Assembly (NCBI RefSeq): GCF_000024725.1
Contig: NC_013960.1
Location: 1,448,261-1,512,260, forward strand
Length of the DNA: 64,000 nt
Source: Nitrosococcus halophilus Nc 4
GTDB taxonomy: Bacteria; Pseudomonadota; Gammaproteobacteria; Nitrosococcales; Nitrosococcaceae
Direction: 5' to 3'
In this document: positions 38,292-46,658 of the stretch, in pieces
Layout of the letters: each line of letters begins with the position of its first letter
Numbering within the stretch: position 1 is the stretch's first letter
The notes under the pieces: generated by a model
What the model saw: only the letters and a program-made list of their open reading frames with translations
The model's database searches: none
Told to the model about the DNA's origin: nothing
Made by a program: the position numbers and the translations under genes

Positions 38292-38347
38292 GATAAGAAG
38301 AGTTTAAAAGTCGATTTATTGCGGTAACCTTCTTATCAAAGGCAAAC
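38292..38347 (+). promoter_or_regulatory. GATAAGAAG/CTTCTTATC inverted repeat before locus 1
   Basis: A perfect 9-bp inverted repeat (arms 38292-38300 and 38339-38347) ending 36 bp upstream of the start codon at 38384. It could be an operator with two half sites or an mRNA leader hairpin for the operon. Confidence 0.4.
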
Positions 38348-38383
38348 ATCGAGTCATTCTAAAAAATATTTTAAGGAACACAT

Positions 38384-39268
38384 ATGACTATGGATGAGGC
38401 GACCTTAGAACTCATTGCTCAGCAGGTAAAAGCACTTCCCAAGCCTACGCCCCTATCCACCCTTGGAACCAAGCTTCGAAAGCTAGACATTAGAATCAAA
38501 AATCCAGAGCTGGAATCCGCTTTGGAGGAGTTGGTTCGTCGTCATCAAATTTTTTGCCATCCGCCTCACCGAGGCGGGCGCAATGCTACTCCCTGTTATT
38601 TTGGTAGCTCTGCGGTCGAGTATCTTAAAGATAAACTACTTCACCAGCAGTTTAACACCAAAACCACCTGGACGGAGGCTTCCCTGCGGGGCAGCGTGCC
38701 TAAAGCTTATGTGAAATTCCTGGATGAGGCTGTTGGAGATTTGCTCCATGCCAAGGATTTATTCCAATGGCGAAAGCGCAATTCCGTTTATCTTTCAATC
38801 CAGCCGCCACAACCTACTGAGTTTATCACCAAGGCCCAAAAAGATTCCCTTCAGAAGCTCCTTGCTCGCATTAACCCATACCGCCAGAAACCGTTGGATT
38901 TGACCACCCTGCTCGAATTTTTAGATGGGAAAGATGAGGTCTCTTCCCATCCTCAAGCAAATTTGCTGGATCAGGATTTAACGGAAGAATTACTCGTCCG
39001 CTGGTATGGACAGGATCTTCCGCAAAGGGAGGGATTGCGGTCAATGCCCATTCCTTGGACCTGGCAACGGTATGGGCAATGGTGCCAAGAGCGCGGCGTT
39101 TTGCCAAATTCTGATCGCTTCCATCAGCTATTGGAGGAGATGGCGGCCCGCAGCCATATTGCCCTGATTCCCCACGACAGCCCCCGGGATCTCTCCGCCG
39201 AAGAGGTCTCTGTTTTGCGCCGGAACTTCGAGGGTCGGATTAATTATTACTGGACCATCCTGTCTTGA
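38384..39268 (+). CDS. Locus 1 gene A: helix-turn-helix-like protein of unknown function
   Basis: A 294-residue soluble protein with no recognised named family. The first ~90 residues ('STLGTKLRKLDIRIKNPELE' then 'ALEELVRRHQIFC') look like a winged-helix fold. The C-terminal end 'LLEEMAARSHIALIPHDSPR' then 'DLSAEEVSVLRR' has the same pattern as the end of the small locus 2 protein ('VLLKLQQEGKLVLSPLDDSR' then 'EISAADQEAA'), again a winged-helix-like wing and recognition region. AAGGA lies 7 nt before the start. Its stop (TGA at 39266-39268) lies 11 nt before the gene B start. A DNA-recognition or adaptor role for the ATPase is inferred from context. Confidence 0.75.
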   Translation: MTMDEATLELIAQQVKALPKPTPLSTLGTKLRKLDIRIKNPELESALEELVRRHQIFCHPPHRGGRNATPCYFGSSAVEYLKDKLLHQQFNTKTTWTEASLRGSVPKAYVKFLDEAVGDLLHAKDLFQWRKRNSVYLSIQPPQPTEFITKAQKDSLQKLLARINPYRQKPLDLTTLLEFLDGKDEVSSHPQANLLDQDLTEELLVRWYGQDLPQREGLRSMPIPWTWQRYGQWCQERGVLPNSDRFHQLLEEMAARSHIALIPHDSPRDLSAEEVSVLRRNFEGRINYYWTILS

Positions 39269-39279
39269 TGGGAGCTGCC

Positions 39280-41346
39280 ATGAATGAGCAATTCCGCTTT
39301 ATTAATCCCTTCTTAAGCATCTCAGTCAATGAAGATGAAATTTGGGCTGAAGAGGAGAACGGTTTTCAAGATATTGAAACCATCAATCAAGGCCCTTTTA
39401 AGGCATTGACCGATGATATCATCCAGGTCAAAAAAGATCCTCGACACAATACCCGGGTTCGTTTTTTGGTCGGCAACGGGGGTTCTGGCAAATCCCATCT
39501 TTTCTCTCGCTTGCGGCGGAGGATGGGGCATGAGGCCATTTTTACATTTGCCTCTAACCCGCCCACCCGTGCCGAGGGGATCTTAAGTTGGGTGCTGAGC
39601 AAGGTTATCGGAGGCTTAAAGCATCCTTGCCTAAATGGCGAAGTCAAACCTTACACCCAGCTCCATGGACTGCTGTATGAACTGCTTAGGGATGGCTTTC
39701 GGTTTAACGGCACCCTGGATGAGTTCCATGAAGCCGCCCAGGCAGACCCGGAAGCTTTTTTCTCTAAAGCGCAACACTATCTGGTGACCCGGCAATTTCC
39801 CCATGAGCCGGATCTGGCCCGTATTCTAGCCCATGTTCTCCATCCCGAAAGAAGTGAATTGGCATTTCGTTGGTTAGCCGGGTCCACGAATCTAATCGAT
39901 CAGGAACTGGTTGCCATTGAGCAAAGGGAACCCCTCCCTGAAGAGATGAAATTGCAAATTCTAAGCCGGGTGGGCCGGGCGACAGTCCCTAAGGGAACCC
40001 CCATCGTGCTGGTTCTCGACCAGCTTGATTTGATGACCCAACCCGCCCTTGTCGATGCCTTTCAACATTTGTTCTTTGCCCTCATTGACGAGAGCAAGCA
40101 CTGGTATCTCGTGGTGAGTTTGATAGATGACAAATTCGATTTTTGGAAAAGCCAATTTAGCACGGCTCTCCGAGACCGACTGGAAGAGCCCCTTCCTGTA
40201 GTGGCCTTACAACCCCTGGGGGATATTAAGGAAAAGGAAGCGCTGATAAAACTCAGGCTGGCGACACCTGAATTGGTGCGGTTGAGAATAGCACAGGGTA
40301 TCAATAATCCCCTTTATCCTTTGGGGGAAGCAGATATTAGGGGACTGGTAGAGGGTGAGCCTCTTTACCCACGCCAACTTTTACGCCAAGCCAAGGCGAG
40401 GTATTCGGCAGTCACCAGTGGCCAAGTGGAAAAGCCCGTTAAGTTGGGAGCGGAAATTGAGACGGCCTTTGATAAGGCCCGGGCAAAGATTAATGAAAAC
40501 GAACTGGAAATCAACAAAGACATCCTGGCCGATAGATTCTGTGAAGTCCTAGAGGTGCTTTGCGCGGCAGAGGGGCGGGCATTTGAGTCCCACCTGGGAC
40601 CCCTGGCCTCTGAAGCAAATTTCCGGGGAACAGATACCCTTTTAAAAATTGATGGCTGTGAAATGCGCCTCCTGGGTCACCATATCCACCAAGGAGCCCA
40701 GTTTCCCAATTTTATGAAAAAGGTAATGCCTCTCCCTCTGGAAAGCGTACTCATTAGAGATGGTAAAGTCCCCATCTCTGGCAAAGTCACGAGCCAGCGG
40801 CTGACTGAATTTCAAAAAGATAAAATCTTTATTCATTTACCACGACCGGAAATCGGTGACGCCTATGCCTTGGGAGAAGTCCTGGCTAGTTTGCGGGAAC
40901 AAGAATTCGCGGGCTTGAATACCGATCCGCCTCCAACTCCTGAAAATATCAAACAATGTCTGGGGGAAATCCCAAAGCTTGCTCACGGCCAAGTGGCTAA
41001 AAAAGTCTTGGCATTGGTTAATCCCCATTCTGCTTCTGTTTCCGCTTCAACTCCGCCCCTCCCTCCAATGGCAATCCCTACTCAGGTTCAGGCCCAAATT
41101 CAAATGCCGCCCCAGGACTTAGTGAAAGCGATAAGAGCCCTCATGGAATCGGACCGCTGGTTGATTTTTGAGCGCCTCCGCCGCCGGTTAAAAACTATCC
41201 ATCACCTGGAGGTGACGCCCGAAGAATTAAGGGCGGCCATTGCCTCGGAGCCTCTCTGCCACGATTTATTGCGTTATCCGGAAGACACTCACACCGTGGA
41301 AGAGACTCAGATCCTGATCTGGTCCGTGGAGGAGGCCTATGCTTAA
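39280..41346 (+). CDS. Locus 1 gene B: large P-loop ATPase
   Basis: A 688-residue ATPase. Walker A 'VGNGGSGKSHLFSRL' is at about residues 64-78; Walker B has the unusual form 'IVLVLDQLDLM' near 242-252; an 'LYPRQLLRQAKARY' helix follows near 362-375; a second conserved block 'SVLIRDGKVPISGKVTSQRL' lies near 488-508. The Ala/Pro-rich stretch near 590-620 is a linker to a C-terminal helical domain. These landmarks recur in the same order in the first ~640 residues of the locus 2 protein. GGGAG six nt upstream decides ATG 39280 over 39268. The fold looks like Orc1/STAND or BREX-type ATPases; the exact family was not recognised. It overlaps gene C by 8 nt. Confidence 0.82.
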   Translation: MNEQFRFINPFLSISVNEDEIWAEEENGFQDIETINQGPFKALTDDIIQVKKDPRHNTRVRFLVGNGGSGKSHLFSRLRRRMGHEAIFTFASNPPTRAEGILSWVLSKVIGGLKHPCLNGEVKPYTQLHGLLYELLRDGFRFNGTLDEFHEAAQADPEAFFSKAQHYLVTRQFPHEPDLARILAHVLHPERSELAFRWLAGSTNLIDQELVAIEQREPLPEEMKLQILSRVGRATVPKGTPIVLVLDQLDLMTQPALVDAFQHLFFALIDESKHWYLVVSLIDDKFDFWKSQFSTALRDRLEEPLPVVALQPLGDIKEKEALIKLRLATPELVRLRIAQGINNPLYPLGEADIRGLVEGEPLYPRQLLRQAKARYSAVTSGQVEKPVKLGAEIETAFDKARAKINENELEINKDILADRFCEVLEVLCAAEGRAFESHLGPLASEANFRGTDTLLKIDGCEMRLLGHHIHQGAQFPNFMKKVMPLPLESVLIRDGKVPISGKVTSQRLTEFQKDKIFIHLPRPEIGDAYALGEVLASLREQEFAGLNTDPPPTPENIKQCLGEIPKLAHGQVAKKVLALVNPHSASVSASTPPLPPMAIPTQVQAQIQMPPQDLVKAIRALMESDRWLIFERLRRRLKTIHHLEVTPEELRAAIASEPLCHDLLRYPEDTHTVEETQILIWSVEEAYA

Positions 41347-43150
41347 ATCCCAGCTTTTATCCCTGGAACTGGATCCGGAGATTCGGGCTCACATTGAACC
41401 GCCCATTTTCGATGCGCTCTTTTCCCATGTGGCCAAACATCCCCCCGCCAAGCATAAACGGGGAGTTCCTTCCCTTACGGTTAGCCGTGCCAAGCAAATT
41501 CTGGAAATTGTGCTGCCTCACTATCGAGAGCGAGTTGCCGCTTCCCTTGATGGGATAAATCGAAACAATTTCGTCTCCTTTAAAGAAGTGGGCCTTCTCA
41601 CTCACCAGTGGATTCACGAATCGGTTAAATTTTTCCGTCGTGAGGGCGCCCCGATTTTACGGGAAGCCTTGGTCAAGGATAACGAAGAACAGCGAGTAGA
41701 TTATCTTTGGAGCATTCTCTTCTCAAGGCGATTGCTTCCCCTTATTCAAGGATCGGGGTTGTTGAGAGATCCCCAGAAATTTGAATGTTGCGATTTGGCC
41801 GTGGAGTGCATCAAGCTCTGGTTGGGGGATATTGCCAAGAAACTTGGGAGTGTGGATGCGGATCGTTTCTCCCCCAGCGCGTTTTTTCTAGACACGGAAA
41901 GTTATATGGAAGGGGAGATCGAATGGAAAGGCCGGCGATTACATCTTCGAGGCAAGCCGGATGCGGTCATGTTGAATGGGGAGACGGGGCGCCCGGAGGT
42001 ATGGGAATACAAGTTTGGCTTGCAAGGGCAGATTGAACTGCAAATTGCCCAGGTGTTGTTTTATTTGCACTTGCTCAATGCCGTAAAAGGGCAAGCTTTC
42101 GAGACGGGAAGGCTGGAGATTTTTCGCGTTACCCCTGATCTAGAAAAGGAAAGTTCCGGGACGCAATCGGAGTTCGCCGAGAAAATCGAGGCGGCGTTTG
42201 CCGGGTATGTGGGTAATTACGCTGCGGTGCGGCGGTTAAAAATCGAGTGCACCTTGGCATTGAAGCAAAGCAATCCTCCAACAATGCCGATCAACTTGAT
42301 GTTTTCTGGACCGGGCGGTTTGGGTAAAACCGAACTGGCTCGGCGGGTGGCAAAAGCCTTGGGGTTACCTCTAGTGGATGTTCCTGCAACGACAGTGCGG
42401 GATGTGGACAGTCTTCTGGAGAGAATTAATCAAACCCTGCAAAAAAATGGGCAAGAGCCTATTGAAGTGGGTACTGATTCCGGGCTTAAAAAGATGGAAT
42501 ATCCTCCCCTGGTGATCTTTCTCGATGAGGTGCATGAATTGCGCCGCAATGCGGATACCTTCTTGAATATGTTTGAGCCCAAGGAGAAGCGGGCGGTTGG
42601 CAAAAAAGTAGTGGGCGATTTTAAAAATGCCACTTTGCTGGCGGCAACGACCACTCCTGGACTGCTTCCTAGCCCCTTTCTTAGCCGATTTCGAATCATC
42701 GACCTCGTGCCCTATACGGCGGAGGAAGTGGCCGCCATCATTAAGCCAGTTTTTCAAAAATCAGGTAAAGCCGTGGAAGAATCCTTTTTGGTAGGGCTGG
42801 CTAAACGGGGTCGATTAAATCCTCGGGTGGCCATTCAACGGGCCGAGGAAATGCTAAGCCACCATCTGTTTGATGAAAAGCAATACCCCCTCAATGAAAT
42901 AGGATTGGAACGGATATCCACGGAGAGTTGGCGGGTGGATACCCATGGACTACGGCAACTTGACCATACTTATCTAAAAGCTCTACAAAGCGGGCCTAGG
43001 GGATTAAGCGCACTGGTCTCGCTCCTTCCGGTAGAGCGGGAAGAAATCACCCAGATGGTTGAGCCCTACCTACTCCAATTGGAAGCGATTTCCCTCACAA
43101 CAAAAGGGCGGGAGCTCACCGAACGGGGCCGTTTGATTTTGGAGGGGTGA
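41339..43150 (+). CDS. Locus 1 gene C: PD-(D/E)XK nuclease-like domain fused to a RuvB-like AAA+ ATPase
   Basis: A 603-residue fusion. Residues ~190-260 carry a RecB/Cas4-like nuclease pattern: Asp in 'RGKPDAVML' (208), E-x-K in 'VWEYKFG' (223, 225) and 'QIELQIAQVLFYLHLL' matching the QxxxY helix. Residues ~315-520 are RuvB-like: Walker A 'GPGGLGKTELARRVAKAL', Walker B 'LVIFLDEVHEL', sensor/arginine-finger 'LLAATTTPGLLPSPFLSRFR', 'NPRVAIQRAEEML'. The C terminus ('GLSALVSLLPVEREEITQMV' then 'EPYLLQLEAI' and 'KGRELTERGR') matches the RuvB winged helix. Genuine RuvB is ~340 residues with no nuclease domain. GGAGG precedes the start, which overlaps gene B. A motor that moves DNA junctions and cuts is inferred. 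Confidence 0.85.
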   Translation: MLKSQLLSLELDPEIRAHIEPPIFDALFSHVAKHPPAKHKRGVPSLTVSRAKQILEIVLPHYRERVAASLDGINRNNFVSFKEVGLLTHQWIHESVKFFRREGAPILREALVKDNEEQRVDYLWSILFSRRLLPLIQGSGLLRDPQKFECCDLAVECIKLWLGDIAKKLGSVDADRFSPSAFFLDTESYMEGEIEWKGRRLHLRGKPDAVMLNGETGRPEVWEYKFGLQGQIELQIAQVLFYLHLLNAVKGQAFETGRLEIFRVTPDLEKESSGTQSEFAEKIEAAFAGYVGNYAAVRRLKIECTLALKQSNPPTMPINLMFSGPGGLGKTELARRVAKALGLPLVDVPATTVRDVDSLLERINQTLQKNGQEPIEVGTDSGLKKMEYPPLVIFLDEVHELRRNADTFLNMFEPKEKRAVGKKVVGDFKNATLLAATTTPGLLPSPFLSRFRIIDLVPYTAEEVAAIIKPVFQKSGKAVEESFLVGLAKRGRLNPRVAIQRAEEMLSHHLFDEKQYPLNEIGLERISTESWRVDTHGLRQLDHTYLKALQSGPRGLSALVSLLPVEREEITQMVEPYLLQLEAISLTTKGRELTERGRLILEG

Positions 43151-43358
43151 GGGTGGGGTTATGGTTGCCGGGAGTAGCAAGACCTTCCCGATCGTTATGT
43201 TCGTTACAAATCAAATATGCAGGCAAATTTGTCCGGTTTATACATCAAGATTAAGTTATCAGGGCAAGATTACTTGAATGGGTTATTGTCATGTCAAAAG
43301 CACCTAAATTATCAGGTAATATCAACTTATCAGAGTGTATTTACTTGAGAATAAATTG

Positions 43359-43518
43359 TTCGCGCCGCTACGCGGCGCGAATCGGGGAGTTGACTACGTC
43401 AAACGGTTGCCTGCGCCGCTTCGCGTCGCGAACAACCGTTCGACTGGCAGAACCTCCCGCATAATCAGACGCTGTGCGTCTATGTATGCAGGAGAACCCG
43501 CCAGTCAACTCCCCGATT
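43359..43518 (+). ncRNA. Cloverleaf-like structured element upstream of the GHKL ATPase gene
   Basis: Five nested palindromic units in 160 bp: TTCGCGCCGC-TAC-GCGGCGCGAA (43359-43381); outer arms AATCGGGGAGTTGACT (43380-43395) and its perfect complement (43503-43518); inside, GTCAAACGGTTG/CAACCGTTCGAC (43398-43409/43433-43444, one mismatch) and a long arm CTCC-GCATA-AGACGC-TGT-GCGTCT-TATGC-GGAG (43454-43494). The result is a 16-bp closing stem with two arms. It ends 32 bp before the ATG of the next gene. It could be an ncRNA, a recombination site or a paired-REP element; no partner integrase or reverse transcriptase is near. 'ncRNA' is only one reading. Confidence 0.45.
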
Positions 43519-43550
43519 AGCGCATCGACAAGACACAATCAGGAGAAGAT

Positions 43551-45188
43551 ATGGAAACTACAACTTCCACCAAGATAAAACCACAAGTACATGACTTAAG
43601 CACCTTTAAACAGATTATGGAGAGTCGATCCCATCCTTTGGATATGTTGAGGGAGGGCATCAGCAATATGATGGCTCCAGAAATTGGCGCATCCGAATTG
43701 CGAATCCAGCATTATAGCCATCCTGAATACAATGCTTCATTTATTCTGAAAGATAACGGAATTGGGATGTCCTATACAGGAAATGCTGAAAATCCTGGCA
43801 GACTGGATAGGTTTATAGGCCTTGCTTTTTCACGTGCTGCTGGATTGTCTGCAGACTATTGGGGATGGAAGGGTCTTGGGTCAAAACTTATGCTTAATTG
43901 TAATAAATTGGTGGTCGAAACCTGGACAGGTAACCCAGATGAAAAATTTATTATTTTAAACATCATTAACCCAAGGAGTTCTTTGTTATCAGAACCCCCT
44001 ATAGCTCCGGATTATTACCTTACACAAAGAGATTCTTTGCCATCTGATCATAAAGGGACAAAAATTGAAGTGCTTGGCTACGATGGCGGGAAAAAAATGT
44101 ATTCTATGGAGGAAATAGAAAGATATCTGTATTGGAATACCGCTTTGGGCATAACAAAGGATATTAGCCATAAGCCTCAGATTTTTTTAAAAGTAAACTC
44201 TGAAGAGAAGAATTTAGATATTGGTTTTAAATACATCACAACACAACTCTTGGACGATGGGTCAAGAGACTGGAGAACAGTGGTAATAGAAAATCCAATA
44301 TCGAAGTCGGAGAAAGTAATCATAGATGGGAAAGAAAGGGAAATAAAAGTAACATTAAAAGGCGGTTTCACTCTTGACACTGGTAAATTTGGCTTGTCGC
44401 CTTATCGTTACAACACTGGATTACGATTATCAGTAAAGGGCATTCCCTATTTTCAGTTTCCTTTTTATGAATATAAGGGTAAAAAATTTCAGCAATATAA
44501 AGATTTATGTAGCTTTGTTGTTGAGTGCGACGAAATAGAGCCGAAATTAAATTTAGATAGAAGTAATATTAGCAATCAAATGGGGGATGACCCCATTGTA
44601 AAAACGTTTAAAAAATTAACATCCAAATGTTTTGATGAATTTACAGAGGTTGACCAATATAAAGAATTCGAAAAGAACAAAAGAAAAGAGGATGAACGTA
44701 ATAAAGCATCAGCAGTTAGAAAGAGGCAAGCTGCATTAAGCAAAGCAAACCAAGAATATGCTTGTGTTGAGACTGATGAAGGAACAAAAGTCATACATAG
44801 AGTTCCTGATAATTCTGAAATGCACACATTGTGTATTTTCTGGAAACTAGAGGCGTTGGGGAGATTGCCATTTGAGAATTTCATCACTTGGGAACACACA
44901 AAAAAAGATGGAATAGATGTTATTGCATCCTTTCAAATTGACGATGAATCATCTCTGGAAAATTTCGTACCTGTTGAATTCGAGGCAACTTTTGAAAATT
45001 TTATCAATCACGGCCATAATCCTAAGCAAACAAAATGTATAATTTGTTGGGAAATTGGCAATAAATCGGCACTTAGAAAAATTAGTGATTTTTTGTACTA
45101 CTATGATATTGATGGGACATCTATTCCTGTTTATGAAATCAAGTCCTTTCCTGATGTAAAAATACATAATTATTCTGAGATAAGTTGA
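43551..45188 (+). CDS. GHKL (MORC/MutL-like) ATPase with predicted C-terminal nuclease-like domain
   Basis: A 545-residue protein. The GHKL ATPase core has N-box 'MLREGISNMM' (Glu 35, Asn 39), 'LKDNGIGMSY' (68-75) and 'GWKGLGSKLML' (105-115). After a coiled-coil stretch near 370-400 ('EKNKRKEDERNKASAVRKRQ') comes a C-terminal domain with 'KDGIDVIASFQ', 'PVEFEATFENFINHGHNP' and 'KCIICWEI', a pattern like restriction-endonuclease-fold domains (Asp 456, Glu 476/478). GHKL ATPases of this kind are known from prokaryotic restriction-modification contexts. The gene is clearly more AT-rich than its neighbours, which suggests recent transfer. AGGAGA lies before the start. A defence role is inferred. 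Confidence 0.78.
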   Translation: METTTSTKIKPQVHDLSTFKQIMESRSHPLDMLREGISNMMAPEIGASELRIQHYSHPEYNASFILKDNGIGMSYTGNAENPGRLDRFIGLAFSRAAGLSADYWGWKGLGSKLMLNCNKLVVETWTGNPDEKFIILNIINPRSSLLSEPPIAPDYYLTQRDSLPSDHKGTKIEVLGYDGGKKMYSMEEIERYLYWNTALGITKDISHKPQIFLKVNSEEKNLDIGFKYITTQLLDDGSRDWRTVVIENPISKSEKVIIDGKEREIKVTLKGGFTLDTGKFGLSPYRYNTGLRLSVKGIPYFQFPFYEYKGKKFQQYKDLCSFVVECDEIEPKLNLDRSNISNQMGDDPIVKTFKKLTSKCFDEFTEVDQYKEFEKNKRKEDERNKASAVRKRQAALSKANQEYACVETDEGTKVIHRVPDNSEMHTLCIFWKLEALGRLPFENFITWEHTKKDGIDVIASFQIDDESSLENFVPVEFEATFENFINHGHNPKQTKCIICWEIGNKSALRKISDFLYYYDIDGTSIPVYEIKSFPDVKIHNYSEIS

Positions 45189-45239
45189 GCGCTAACAATG
45201 GCATCCACCAGATTGCCATTCCGCTGCCGCTTCAAACAT

Positions 45240-45252
45240 AAGGGGTCAGATA
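45240..45252. repeat. GGGGTCAG short repeat, copy 1
   Basis: AAGGGGTCAGATA. The same core recurs at 45551-45564, 45569-45588, 45591-45610 (ATGGGTCAGATCTTTGC), 47141-47160 and 48363-48382. Several copies continue GGGGTCAGRTCTTG. They lie only between gene remnants of this accessory island. Confidence 0.6.
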
Positions 45253-45273
45253 CCGTCTTTTGAGTCAAGGGAT

Positions 45274-45564
45274 TTAAACAGCGAAGTGGGGTTCAAATGG
45301 GGTTTTATTTTTTAGAACGCCATAGATGAGATGAACGAGTTTTCGCATGGCGGCACCGACGATAGTCATTTTGGGTTTTCCAGCGGCGAGCAAGCGTTTT
45401 TTCATCTCGATTAAAACGGGATTGAATCGGAGGGCCACCAGAGCGGGCATGAAAAACGCTTTACGCAGTGCCCGTCTGCCCATTTTTGACATCAATCCTC
45501 GCTGAGCCAGTGAGGTGCCAGATTGTCTTATTCTCGGCGAGACCCCAATTACATTAGGGGTCAT
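45274..45564 (-). pseudogene. IS110-family transposase C-terminal remnant
   Basis: About 95 residues matching the end of an IS110/IS1111 (transposase_20) protein: 'GVSPRIRQSGTSLAQRGLMS', 'KMGRRALRKAFFMPALVALR', 'LLAAGKPKMTIVGAAMRKLV', 'LIYGVL'. The N-terminal DEDD catalytic part and the rest of the element are missing. The apparent start Met comes from a GGGGTCAT repeat joined to its 5' end. Confidence 0.85.
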
Positions 45565-45610
45565 TTACATTAGGGGTCAGATCTTGCACTGTAATGGGTC
45601 AGATCTTTGC
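45551..45610. repeat. GGGGTCAG short repeats, three tandem copies
   Basis: ACATTAGGGGTCAT (45551-45564), then ATTAGGGGTCAGATCTTGCA (45569-45588) and GTAATGGGTCAGATCTTTGC (45591-45610) in tandem, at the broken end of the IS110 remnant. The region 45611-45788 after it shows no gene. Confidence 0.6.
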
Positions 45611-45788
45611 TTAGTGCTAATAAAAGGTGCCTGTCTGCCTAACGCACTATGCAAGACTAATCCCTGTTTGGATGCTATTTCGTGATCCTGTGGTACGTGA
45701 TCCGTATATCCGGAGGTGTAGAAATAAGGATACTGGGAGACCTCCCTTTATCCTGGTTGGGCCTACCTAAAAGTCTTAGCAGGACATA

Positions 45789-45817
45789 TTGACAGAGTGT
45801 AGCCATTAGGCTACATT
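45789..45817 (+). promoter_or_regulatory. Promoter with embedded operator of a HigBA-type module
   Basis: TTGACA (45789-45794), a 17-nt spacer, then TACATT (45812-45817). The palindrome TGTAGCC-ATTA-GGCTACA (45798-45815) fills the space between and into the -10, as in autorepressed toxin-antitoxin promoters. The toxin ATG at 45823 would fall close to the transcription start, so a leaderless message is possible. Confidence 0.65.
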
Positions 45818-45822
45818 TATCC

Positions 45823-46097
45823 ATGACTGAAATCCGCAAAACGGAGACCTACACTAAGTGGCTGGATAGTTTGCGCGATATCCATGGGTGAGCCCGCATT
45901 TTTGTGAGAGTTGAGCGCTTGGTAGCTGAAAATCCAAGTGACGTCGGACCAGTAGGGGAGGGCGTTTCTGAGTTGAATATCGATAATAGTTTCGGTTATC
46001 GGGTGTATTTTATAAAGCGCGGTCAGTGGCCGGTGGGGACAAGCGCGCTCAAGCCAAGGATATCAAGACCGCATTACGTCTCGTGCAAAATCTGTAG
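45823..46097 (+). pseudogene. HigB/RelE-like toxin, inactivated
   Basis: The frame starts 'MTEIRKTETYTKWLDSLRDIHG' in two parts typical of the phage-derived Gp49/HigB-like killer family, is cut by a TGA at about 45889, resumes with 'ERLVAENPSDVGPVGEGVSEL' and 'YRVYFIKRG', and then shifts frame near 46030 to end 'GGDKRAQAKDIKTALRLVQ' in another frame. So there is one in-frame stop and one frameshift. The intact promoter region is retained. Antitoxin reading frame follows after 9 nt. Confidence 0.78.
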
Positions 46098-46106
46098 GAA
46101 TTTATC

Positions 46107-46451
46107 ATAGCTAAGACCACTACAACTCGTTACGATATTGCCGAGCACCTCCGTACACCAGAGGAAATGGCGGCTTATCTGGAAGTTTGCCTTGAGGAAG
46201 CAAATGGCGACGCCGCATTTATCGCCAAAGCGTTGGGTGATATTGCTCGCGCTAAAGGGATGTCGCAAGTTGCACGTGATGCCGGCGTATCACGGGAAAG
46301 CCTTTATAAGGCGCTTTCAGGAGAAAGAACTCCTGGCTTCGATACAATTCTCAAGGTAATAAAAGCACTAGGTTTGGAACTGCACGCTGAAGCAGCTACT
46401 TTAAAAGGGAAACAGCCTTTATTGGCTACGCTCAAAAAACAAGATGCTTAA
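46107..46451 (+). CDS. HigA-type antitoxin reading frame with ATA in place of the start codon
   Basis: About 114 codons encoding the usual partner of the killer protein: 'AKTTTTRYDIAEHLRTPEEM', 'ALGDIARAKGMSQVARDAGV' (helix-turn-helix), 'SRESLYKALSGERTP', 'VIKALGLELHAEA'. Homology begins at the codon where ATG is expected, but the codon is ATA (46107). The first usable in-frame ATG is at 46167, which would drop about 20 residues. It may therefore be weakly expressed or dead; the helix-turn-helix part is intact. Confidence 0.7.
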   Translation: MAKTTTTRYDIAEHLRTPEEMAAYLEVCLEEANGDAAFIAKALGDIARAKGMSQVARDAGVSRESLYKALSGERTPGFDTILKVIKALGLELHAEAATLKGKQPLLATLKKQDA

Positions 46452-46658
46452 CGGGCTGCTTAAGTAGGACTACTTTTTGGTCTGCGGCCATTTACTGGCA
46501 GTCGTTGCTCAGGTACTTGGTTCTTGGCGCAGAGCGTCCCGGCAATCGAATGCTCAAACGGGTCAGTTTGCCCGGCTAACCTCATTCTCCGGTACCTGAA
46601 GAAACTCGCTGCTCAGCCCCGCCATTAGGAAAAATAATAACGTGAATAGAGACACAAA

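Noticed and set aside
38384-43150. Calling locus 1 a BREX or DISARM system
   Set aside because: No methyltransferase, phosphatase, protease or helicase hallmark genes of those systems are present; only a general resemblance of the ATPase to BREX-type P-loop proteins.
41339-43150. Calling gene C the housekeeping RuvB
   Set aside because: It is nearly twice the size, has an extra nuclease-like region, and lacks ruvA/ruvC neighbours.
43359-43518. CRISPR array or retron msr/msd for the palindromic region
   Set aside because: There are no regularly spaced direct repeats, and no cas or reverse-transcriptase gene is nearby; the structure is inverted rather than direct.
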